From positions 1-10,995 of the forward strand of contig CAYPDX010000045.1 of NCBI GenBank assembly GCA_964409695.1: 10,995 nt of DNA. The letters are read 5' to 3'. This document shows positions 5,697 through 10,995 of the stretch, piece by piece. The position numbers and the translations under genes are program-made. The stretch is from JABDAD01 sp964409695. Lineage in GTDB: Bacteria > Pseudomonadota > Alphaproteobacteria > Rickettsiales > Rickettsiaceae. Numbering within the stretch: position 1 is the first letter of the stretch; each line of letters opens with the position of its first letter. The notes under the pieces were generated by a model that worked only from the letters and a program-made list of their open reading frames with translations, ran no database searches and was not told where the DNA came from.

Positions 5697-6028
5697 TGAT
5701 TAAGTTAAAGATTAGAAAAGGCGATCAAGTAATCGTCACGACAGGAAAAGATAAAGGAAAAAAAGGCACTGTAGTGTCTGTTTCTCCTAAAACAAATAGA
5801 GCTGTTGTAACTGGTGTGAATGTAGTTAAAAAGCACACGAAACCTTCTAGAGATAGTGAGGGCGGTATAATTACTAAAGAACTGTCTATCCAAATTTCAA
5901 ATATAGCTTTGATAGATCCAGAGTCTGGAAAAGCAACAAAGGTTGGATATAAAATTCTTGAAGATGGTAAAAAAGTAAGAATAGCTAAAGCTTCAGGCGA
6001 CCTTATAGATAAGGAAGGTAAGAAATGA
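5696..6028 (+). CDS. rplX: 50S ribosomal protein L24
   Basis: L24 (uL24) is one of the two assembly-initiator proteins of the 50S subunit, binding 23S rRNA domain I. The product is 110 residues (family about 100-110). The N-terminal KOW/SH3-like domain reads KIRKGDQVIVTTGKDKGKKG (5-24), with the family pattern VIVxxGKDKGKxG. NVVKKHTKPSRDSEGGIITK (42-61) is the conserved loop, followed by S-x-QISNIALIDPESGKATKVG. AGAGG upstream serves as ribosome binding site. Its 3' end encodes a small hairpin (6001-6014) and overlaps the rplE start by four bases (ATGA, 6025-6028). Confidence 0.96.
   Translation: MIKLKIRKGDQVIVTTGKDKGKKGTVVSVSPKTNRAVVTGVNVVKKHTKPSRDSEGGIITKELSIQISNIALIDPESGKATKVGYKILEDGKKVRIAKASGDLIDKEGKK
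6001..6014 (+). promoter_or_regulatory. Small hairpin at the rplX-rplE junction
   Basis: CCTTA (6001-6005) pairs perfectly with TAAGG (6010-6014) around TAGA, 10 bases before the rplE ATG. The right arm overlaps the purine-rich ribosome binding region (AAGGAAGG, 6011-6018). In E. coli, S8 represses the spc operon by binding the mRNA at this same junction. I do not see the specific S8 recognition core here, so a regulatory role is only a positional analogy. Confidence 0.25.
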
Positions 6029-6570
6029 CTGCTGAAAGATTTAAAGATAGATATATTAAAAAAATAAAACCAGAACTGCAAAAAACTTATAATTATGCAA
6101 ATGTTCATCAAATACCTTCAATCGAAAAGATTGTTATAAATATGGGTGTTGGTGAAGGAGTTGCTGATTCGAAAGTTATAAATCATGCAATAAGTGATCT
6201 AACTTTGATTTCTGGACAAAAACCTATCGTTACAACCGCAAAAAAATCTATTGCTGTTTACAAACTAAGAGAAGGAATGAAAATAGGTTGTAAAGTAACG
6301 TTAAGAAAAGATAGAATGTACGACTTTCTAGAAAGACTTGTTTATGTGGCGCTTCCTCGCGTAAAAGAATTTAAAGGGTTTAACCCTAAAAGTTTTGATG
6401 GGAGAGGAAATTTTACATTTGGTATAAAAGAACAAATTGTATTTCCAGAAATTAATTACGATAGAATTGATACCTTAAGAGGTATGGATATTACGATAGT
6501 GACTAAATGTTCTTCTAACGAAGAGGCAAAAAGTCTACTAGTCGGTTTTGATTTACCATTTATAAATTAG
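6025..6570 (+). CDS. rplE: 50S ribosomal protein L5
   Basis: L5 (uL5) binds 5S rRNA with L18 in the central protuberance and touches P-site tRNA. The product is 181 residues (family 178-185). IPSIEKIVINMGVGEGVADS (30-49) is the signature. GQKPIVTTAKKSIAVYKLRE follows (64-83), then the family block FTFGIKEQIVFPEINYD (130-146). The C terminus (LLVGFDLPF) is typical. The ATG overlaps the rplX stop, and AAGGAAGG lies upstream, inside a small hairpin at its 5' edge. rpsN starts four bases after the stop. No anomalies were seen. Confidence 0.98.
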   Translation: MTAERFKDRYIKKIKPELQKTYNYANVHQIPSIEKIVINMGVGEGVADSKVINHAISDLTLISGQKPIVTTAKKSIAVYKLREGMKIGCKVTLRKDRMYDFLERLVYVALPRVKEFKGFNPKSFDGRGNFTFGIKEQIVFPEINYDRIDTLRGMDITIVTKCSSNEEAKSLLVGFDLPFIN

Positions 6571-6574
6571 TGAT

Positions 6575-6880
6575 ATGGCAAAAAAAAGTTCAGTACAAAG
6601 AAATTTAAAAAGAGTAAGGTTAGTTGAATCTCTTGCTAATAAAAGAGAAAAACTAAAAGAAGCTATATATGACAAAAATCTTTCTTTAGAAGATAGATTT
6701 GCTTTAGTTGTAAAGCTTGCTTCTGTTCCAAGGAACTCTGCTAAAACTAGAATAAGAAATAGATGTGAATTAACTGGAAGACCAAGAGGTTATTTTAGAA
6801 AATTCAAATTATCACGTATTATGCTAAGAGAACTTGGTGGCGAAGGTATGCTTCCAGGTGTAATCAAGTCAAGTTGGTAA
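6575..6880 (+). CDS. rpsN: 30S ribosomal protein S14 (zinc-free form)
   Basis: S14 (uS14) is a late-assembling 30S head protein. The product is 101 residues, the long form that lacks a zinc ribbon. It contains only one cysteine (residue 64) and no CxxC pairs, as expected for alphaproteobacteria. Diagnostic motifs are LVVKLASVPRNSAKTRIRNR (44-63), then RCELTGRPRGYFRKFKLSR (63-81) and the C terminus LPGVIKSSW. The gene is four bases after rplE and six before rpsH. Its similarity to Rickettsiales S14, as I remember it, is one of the stronger hints to the host group. Confidence 0.97.
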   Translation: MAKKSSVQRNLKRVRLVESLANKREKLKEAIYDKNLSLEDRFALVVKLASVPRNSAKTRIRNRCELTGRPRGYFRKFKLSRIMLRELGGEGMLPGVIKSSW

Positions 6881-6886
6881 GATAAA

Positions 6887-7285
6887 ATGACAATGTCAGA
6901 TCCGTTAGCAGATATGCTAACTCGTATTAGAAATGGTCAAAAAAGTAAATTGATGACTGTTACCTGTCCATACTCAAAAGGAAAAGAAGCAATTCTTCTT
7001 GTTTTGAAAGAGGAAGGTTATATAGCTGGTTATACAGTTGAAAAAGGACAATCATTTAATATTTTAGAGATTTTTCTTAAATATTCAACTGGTGAGAAAG
7101 GCGTAATTAATGAGATTAAGAGAGTGTCTACACCTGGAAAAAGGGTTACACAATCTATCAAAGATTTACCTACCCACTATAATGGACTTGGTATATATAT
7201 TCTGACCACCTCAAAAGGCGTTATTTCAGACAGGAAGGCGAGAGTTTTGGGTGTAGGTGGAGAAGTAATTTGTAAAGTATTCTGA
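6887..7285 (+). CDS. rpsH: 30S ribosomal protein S8
   Basis: S8 (uS8) binds helix 21 of 16S rRNA and is central to 30S platform assembly. In E. coli it also represses its own operon. The product is 132 residues (family about 130-132). It begins MTMSDPLADMLTRIRNGQKS, and the start at 6887 matches the usual MSM-DP-ADMLTRIRN form better than the ATG two codons later. Diagnostic segments are STPGKRV (81-87) and GIYILTTSKGVISDRKAR (102-119), ending VGGEVICKVF. The spacing is six bases from rpsN and nine to rplF. Confidence 0.97.
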   Translation: MTMSDPLADMLTRIRNGQKSKLMTVTCPYSKGKEAILLVLKEEGYIAGYTVEKGQSFNILEIFLKYSTGEKGVINEIKRVSTPGKRVTQSIKDLPTHYNGLGIYILTTSKGVISDRKARVLGVGGEVICKVF

Positions 7286-7294
7286 GAGTAGATA

Positions 7295-7828
7295 ATGTCA
7301 AGAGTAGGAAAATTACCTGTTGTTATACCAGAAGGAGTTTCAGTAGAAGTCTCTGGTTTAACTTTGCGTGTGAAAGGGCCGAGAGGCGAACTTTCAAGAA
7401 GCTTTAATAGCAATATAACCATTTCAGTTGATGGAACTAATGTTTTAGTCATTCCAAATGACGCGCAGAAGCAAACAAGATCTATGTGGGGAACTGCTAG
7501 AAATATTATTAGAAATATGGTTGTAGGTGTTAAAGATGCTTACAGGCAAGAGCTAGAAGTAAATGGCGTTGGTTACAGGGCGGCAGTTAGAGGCGAATAC
7601 CTAAATATGACATTAGGTAAAAGTCATAATACAAAAATTGAAATTCCATCAGGAATTAAAATTGATACTCCAAAACAAAATATAATAATTTTGGAATCAA
7701 TTGATAAAGAATTACTTGGTCAATTTACTGCTGTAATTATTAAGCAAAGACCACCTGAGCCATATAAAGGCAAAGGAATTAAACGTAAAGGACAATATGT
7801 CCAACGTAAAGAAGGCAAAAAGAGCTAA
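7295..7828 (+). CDS. rplF: 50S ribosomal protein L6
   Basis: L6 (uL6) lies near the factor-binding site and contacts the sarcin-ricin loop region. The product is 177 residues, exactly the usual length. It begins MSRVGKLPVVIPEGV and has two repeated alpha/beta domains, roughly residues 1-80 and 81-177. VKGPRGELSRSF (27-38) belongs to the first, and LEVNGVGYRAAVRG (87-100) to the second. The L6 signature PEPYKGKGIK is at 154-163, with a basic tail. It sits nine bases after rpsH. The 18-base spacer to rplR contains no obvious structure. Confidence 0.97.
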   Translation: MSRVGKLPVVIPEGVSVEVSGLTLRVKGPRGELSRSFNSNITISVDGTNVLVIPNDAQKQTRSMWGTARNIIRNMVVGVKDAYRQELEVNGVGYRAAVRGEYLNMTLGKSHNTKIEIPSGIKIDTPKQNIIILESIDKELLGQFTAVIIKQRPPEPYKGKGIKRKGQYVQRKEGKKS

Positions 7829-7846
7829 AAAATAAGAGATAATAGA

Positions 7847-8203
7847 ATGCGTAATACAGCAAGACGTTTTGAAGTCAGGCAGCAAAGAACAAGATCAGCA
7901 ATTCGTAAAAAGTCTGATCGTGTAAGACTTTCTGTGTTTAAGTCTGGAAGACATTTATATGTTCAGTTGATTGATGACGCAAAAGGCTTAACTCTAGCTT
8001 CAGCTTCAACTCTAGAAAAAGGTGTAAAACTAGAGAAAAAATCTTTGGTCAATAAGTTATATGCCGAAAAAATTGGTAAGATGATTGGCGAAAGGGCGCA
8101 AAAAGCAGGCGTTAAAGAAGTCGTTTTTGATAAAGGTGGATATAAGTACCATGGTGTTGTAAAGGCACTTGCTGATTCCGCTAGAGAATTTTTAGATTTT
8201 TAA
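7847..8203 (+). CDS. rplR: 50S ribosomal protein L18
   Basis: L18 (uL18) binds 5S rRNA together with L5 and L25 in the central protuberance. The product is 118 residues (family 114-122). The N terminus is basic (MRNTARRFEVRQQRTRSAIR). RVRLSVFKSGRHLYVQLID (25-43) is the conserved strand pair. The C-terminal signature is EVVFDKGGYKYHGVVKALAD (91-110) followed by SAREFLDF. It follows rplF after 18 bases, the widest gap inside the spc block, and precedes rpsE by nine. Confidence 0.97.
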   Translation: MRNTARRFEVRQQRTRSAIRKKSDRVRLSVFKSGRHLYVQLIDDAKGLTLASASTLEKGVKLEKKSLVNKLYAEKIGKMIGERAQKAGVKEVVFDKGGYKYHGVVKALADSAREFLDF

Positions 8204-8212
8204 GAGAAAGCT

Positions 8213-8746
8213 ATGAGCAAACAAGATAAGCGTGACGATGGTATTATAGAAGTACTAGTAGACGTAAGTAGAGTTACTAAAGTTGTTAAAGGTGGTAGAA
8301 AGTTCTCTTTCTCAGCTTGTGTAGTTTCTGGTAACAAAGCTGGTCTGGTTGGTTACGGTCACGGAAAGGCTAAAGAGGTTACAGAAGCAAGGGCAAAAGC
8401 AACTCAAGCTTCAAAAAAACAAATGGTAAAAGTTCCTTTATATCAAGGAAGAACAATTCACCATGATGTTGCTGGAAAATTTGGTGCTAGTAAAGTGGTT
8501 ATCAGAAAGGCAAAAGCAGGTACGGGTATTATTGCAGGAAGTGCTATGAGAGCTATTTTTGAAACTCTTGGAGTTCATGATATAGTCGCTAAATCACTTG
8601 GTTCATCGAATGTTTATACTCTTATTGGAGCAACTTTTGATGCGCTTAGCAGACTTAACTCGCCAAAAGTAGTAGCGTCAAGAAGAGGCATAAAAATAGC
8701 TGAGCTTGGCACTAAACAGAAGAAAACTGCAACGATTGAAGAATAG
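8213..8746 (+). CDS. rpsE: 30S ribosomal protein S5
   Basis: S5 (uS5) lies on the solvent side of the 30S decoding region and affects fidelity, and mutations in it can give spectinomycin resistance. The product is 177 residues (family 160-190). An N-terminal double-stranded RNA-binding domain covers about residues 10-75. It includes VTKVVKGGRKFSFSACVV (21-38), the spectinomycin-related loop, and GYGHGKAKEVTEARAKA (47-63). The C-terminal domain includes AGTGIIAGSAMRAIFETLGV (102-121) and DIVAKSLGSSN (123-133). The 5' ribosome binding site is AGAGAAAG. The gene is nine bases after rplR. Its C-terminal tail is short and variable. Confidence 0.97.
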   Translation: MSKQDKRDDGIIEVLVDVSRVTKVVKGGRKFSFSACVVSGNKAGLVGYGHGKAKEVTEARAKATQASKKQMVKVPLYQGRTIHHDVAGKFGASKVVIRKAKAGTGIIAGSAMRAIFETLGVHDIVAKSLGSSNVYTLIGATFDALSRLNSPKVVASRRGIKIAELGTKQKKTATIEE

Positions 8747-8756
8747 AGTATAATAT

Positions 8757-8942
8757 ATGACTGAAAAACTTATCAAAGTTATCCAAAAAGGAAGTCCAAT
8801 TGGAAGAAATAGTAATCAAGAAAGAAACTTGATTGGACTTGGCCTAAATAAACTTCACAGAGAGAGAGTGCTTGAAGATACTCCATCTGTAAGAGGCATG
8901 ATAAATAAGGTTAAGCACCTAGTTGAATTCAAAGAGGTTTAA
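8757..8942 (+). CDS. rpmD: 50S ribosomal protein L30
   Basis: L30 (uL30) is a small 50S protein that contacts 23S and 5S rRNA. The product is 61 residues, the usual bacterial length. The core reads KVIQKGSPIGRNSNQERNLI (7-26), then GLGLNKLHRERVLEDTPSVR (27-46), with the canonical GLGL-KL--V-DTP-VRGMI-KV pattern. The ribosome binding site is weak (TAGAG, 8744-8748). A TATAAT lies just before the ATG but has no -35 partner. rplO follows after one base, as is usual between L30 and L15. Confidence 0.95.
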   Translation: MTEKLIKVIQKGSPIGRNSNQERNLIGLGLNKLHRERVLEDTPSVRGMINKVKHLVEFKEV

Positions 8943-8943
8943 G

Positions 8944-9414
8944 ATGGAAATGGAATTCGAGCCAGTAAAGCTCAATAATCTTTACAATATACCAGGATCA
9001 AGAAGAGTCACAAAAAGACTTGGAAGAGGTATTGGAAGTGGTAAAGGTAAACAAGCTGGTAGAGGAACAAAGGGTCAAAAAGCAAGGTCAGGTGTTGCAA
9101 TAAAAGGCTTTGAAGGTGGGCAAATGCCTATCATCGCTAGACTTCCAAAAAGAGGTTTTAACCCTTTAAGAAGATTTAGATATAATGTACTTAAGCTTGA
9201 GCATGTAAATTATTTGTTACAAGTTGAGATTGTAAAAGAAGGTCAAGTAATAGACAAAATTCTTTTGGCTGAAATTGGTATTATCAAATCACCTAACCAG
9301 CCGGTAAAATTGCTTGGAAAAGAAAAACTTACTTCAAAACTTTCTTTTGATTTAGATGCATATTCAGAATCGGCAAAAGCAAGCGTTTTAGAAGCAGGTG
9401 GTGAAATCAAATAA
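8944..9414 (+). CDS. rplO: 50S ribosomal protein L15
   Basis: L15 (uL15) is needed late in 50S assembly and threads a glycine-rich arm into the 23S rRNA core. From ATG 8944 the product is 156 residues (family 144-165). The sequence KRLGRGIGSGKGKQAGRGTK (24-43) and GQKARSGVAIKGFEGGQMPI (44-63) are the diagnostic Gly/Arg/Lys-rich arm, followed by RLPKRGFNP. A longer frame opens with TTG at 8923 inside rpmD, but AGAGG at 8933-8937 sits six bases before ATG 8944, so that start is preferred. ATG 8950, two codons later, cannot be excluded. secY follows after 10 bases. Confidence 0.95.
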   Translation: MEMEFEPVKLNNLYNIPGSRRVTKRLGRGIGSGKGKQAGRGTKGQKARSGVAIKGFEGGQMPIIARLPKRGFNPLRRFRYNVLKLEHVNYLLQVEIVKEGQVIDKILLAEIGIIKSPNQPVKLLGKEKLTSKLSFDLDAYSESAKASVLEAGGEIK

Positions 9415-9424
9415 GTAAAATACA

Positions 9425-10720
9425 ATGAGCAAGGCTAGCGGTTCTTCAGAAAACGACCTAAAGAGTAGAGTTATTTTTACTCTGCTAGTACTTGTAGTAT
9501 GTCGTATCGGATCATTTATTCCTATTGCAGGAATTGATACAAATGCACTTTCTGATATAGCGGCTGATAATCAAGCTGGAATACTCGGAATGTTCAACGT
9601 TCTTTCCGGTGGCTCTCTATCAAGAATGTCAATTTTTGCCTTAGCTATAATGCCGTATATCACGGCTTCTATAATAATTCAGCTTTTAACCATTGCCTAT
9701 AAGCCTCTTGAAGAATTAAAAAAAGAAGGTGAGATTGGAAGGAAGAAAATCAATCAGATTTCAAGGCTTCTAACTGTTTTTCTAGCTACATTTCAAGCCT
9801 ACGGAATCTCTAGGTGGCTGCTTAATATTACAACTGTCGATGGACCTCTTGTTATTATTAGTCCATCCTTTTTTATTATCTCCTCGGTTGTTACTCTTGT
9901 AGTTGGAACTCTTTTATTAATGTGGCTAGGGGAGCAGATTTCCACGCGTGGAATCGGTAATGGCGCGTCTCTAATAATATTTATTGGCATAGTATCAGGA
10001 TTACCAAGCGCCTTTATTTCAACCTTCGAGCTTGCTCGTAAAGGATCTATATCACCTGTAATTGTTCTAGGAATCATTGGACTTGTGGTTCTAATGATAT
10101 TTTTAATAATTTTCTTTGAGAGGGCTCAAAGAAAAGTTCTTGTACAATACCCTAAACGTCAAGTTGGGAATAAAATTTATGGCGGTGATTCCACTTACCT
10201 TCCTTTAAAACTTAATACTTCTGGTGTTATACCGCCAATTTTTGCAAATTCTATTTTGCTATTTCCTCTTACAATAGTTGATGCAGCAAAATCGACCGAT
10301 GGAATTTTGAATGATGTTTTACTCTATTTGAATAGGGGCAAACCACTGTTTATTATTTTAAATGCTTTGTTAATTGCTTTCTTTAGCTTTTTTTATACGG
10401 CTGTTGTTTTTAATTCAGAAGAAACTGCAAATAATTTAAGAAAATATGGTGCTTATGTACCTGGAAGAAGACCTGGTGCTCATACATCAGAGTATTTTGA
10501 TTATTTGCTAACTCGTCTTACTGTTTTAGGTGCAACTTATTTATGTGTTATTTGTTTGATCCCAGAGATTATTGCGACAAAAGTTTCTTTAACTTTTGCG
10601 TTAGGTGGAACGAGTATGTTGATTGTTGTAAATGTAATAATAGACACATTTTCTCAAATACAAACTTACCTATTTAGTAGCAAGTATGAGAACGCAATTA
10701 AGAAAATAAAAATAAAATAA
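9425..10720 (+). CDS. secY: Protein translocase subunit SecY
   Basis: SecY is the membrane channel of the Sec translocon, working with SecE, SecG and SecA or the ribosome. The product is 431 residues (family 420-445). I count ten hydrophobic segments, at about 15-35, 70-92, 113-130, 150-168, 181-200, 211-231, 268-288, 309-330, 363-382 and 390-410. The plug region is near 58-68 (NVLSGGSLSRM). The cytoplasmic loop after the sixth carries QYPKRQVGNKIYGG (241-254), and GAYVPGRRPG (342-351) is the loop used for SecA and ribosome contact, with Arg349 apparently matching the essential E. coli Arg357. It lies at the end of the spc block as usual. The sequence is very close to Rickettsiales SecY as I recall it. 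Confidence 0.98.
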   Translation: MSKASGSSENDLKSRVIFTLLVLVVCRIGSFIPIAGIDTNALSDIAADNQAGILGMFNVLSGGSLSRMSIFALAIMPYITASIIIQLLTIAYKPLEELKKEGEIGRKKINQISRLLTVFLATFQAYGISRWLLNITTVDGPLVIISPSFFIISSVVTLVVGTLLLMWLGEQISTRGIGNGASLIIFIGIVSGLPSAFISTFELARKGSISPVIVLGIIGLVVLMIFLIIFFERAQRKVLVQYPKRQVGNKIYGGDSTYLPLKLNTSGVIPPIFANSILLFPLTIVDAAKSTDGILNDVLLYLNRGKPLFIILNALLIAFFSFFYTAVVFNSEETANNLRKYGAYVPGRRPGAHTSEYFDYLLTRLTVLGATYLCVICLIPEIIATKVSLTFALGGTSMLIVVNVIIDTFSQIQTYLFSSKYENAIKKIKIK

Positions 10721-10729
10721 CGGAAAATT

Positions 10730-10995
10730 ATGCTTGTAGTATTTCTAGGACCACCAGGATCAGGAAAAGGAACACAGGCAAGGATTATATCAGCTCAAAT
10801 GGGGCTAAAACATGTTTCTACTGGGGATATGCTCAGAGAAGTATCTAAAAGCGCTTCTCCGCTGGGTAGAAAGCTTTCTGAATATTTGGAAAAGGGTGAG
10901 CTTGTCAACGATGATTTGGTAAATCAAATTGTGGCTGAATTTCTAGCAAAGCCTGAATATAAAAATGGTTTTATTCTTGATGGATTTCCTAGAAC
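10730..10995 (+). CDS. adk: Adenylate kinase, N-terminal part (cut by window end)
   Basis: Adenylate kinase interconverts ATP plus AMP and two ADP in the cytoplasm. The window holds 88 codons and two bases of a protein normally near 190-220 residues. The Walker A loop GPPGSGKGT lies at 7-15, the AMP-site motif STGDMLR at 30-36, and GFILDGFPR at 80-88, all diagnostic of the family. The start is ATG 10730, nine bases after secY, with a weak GGA upstream (10722-10724). The secY-adk order is standard and would be followed by rpsM. The LID domain is outside the window, so the long or short form cannot be decided. Confidence 0.96.
   Translation, partial: MLVVFLGPPGSGKGTQARIISAQMGLKHVSTGDMLREVSKSASPLGRKLSEYLEKGELVNDDLVNQIVAEFLAKPEYKNGFILDGFPR

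Noticed and set aside
8749..8754. TATAAT just before the rpmD start, as a promoter
   Set aside because: No -35 element lies 16-19 bases upstream, and a start there would fall at or inside the rpmD start codon region. It looks like a chance match in an AT-rich spacer.
1..10995. A novel system, defence island or mobile element hidden in the cluster
   Set aside because: Every gene is a standard member of the S10/spc cluster in standard order with intact family motifs, and no insertion, repeat array or foreign-looking gene interrupts it.

Overview
The window is one strand-uniform ribosomal protein gene cluster of an AT-rich alphaproteobacterium (AT by eye clearly above 60%). The protein sequences resemble Rickettsiales homologues as I remember them, especially S8, S14, S5, L4 and SecY: for example the zinc-free 101-residue S14, the S8 ending GGEVICKVF, and SecY with an FNSEETANNLRKYGAY segment. 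The placement is inference from memory of the families, not from a search. I cannot name a genus.

Layout. The window opens with the last 17 codons of tuf (EF-Tu), then a 75-base gap holding a long perfect hairpin. The S10 block follows: rpsJ-rplC-rplD-rplW-rplB-rpsS-rplV-rpsC-rplP-rpmC-rpsQ (130-5023). A 304-base gap (5024-5327) is the only substantial non-coding stretch. It contains a good candidate terminator and a TTGACA -35 box ahead of the next block. The spc block follows: rplN-rplX-rplE-rpsN-rpsH-rplF-rplR-rpsE-rpmD-rplO-secY (5328-10720). Then comes the first 88 codons of adk, cut by the window end. All genes are on the + strand, none is broken, and the order is the standard bacterial one. 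Secy-adk is the usual alphaproteobacterial lead-in to rpsM-rpsK-rpoA, which would lie outside the window.

How the genes work together. Ten small-subunit and large-subunit proteins of the S10 block plus rpsJ itself, and ten of the spc block, are made together for ribosome assembly. SecY is the membrane channel that takes nascent chains from those ribosomes. Adk balances adenine nucleotides. Many neighbours overlap by ATGA or TAATG or are separated by fewer than 20 bases, which points to long polycistronic mRNAs with translational coupling.

I see no mobile element, CRISPR array, tRNA, rRNA, toxin-antitoxin pair or defence gene. The window is essentially ordinary housekeeping DNA. The points worth a second look are regulatory: the tuf-rpsJ hairpin, the terminator/promoter gap between rpsQ and rplN, and a small hairpin at the rplX-rplE junction. 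Three start codons (rpsJ, rplD, rplO) are best placed downstream of the longest possible reading frame.
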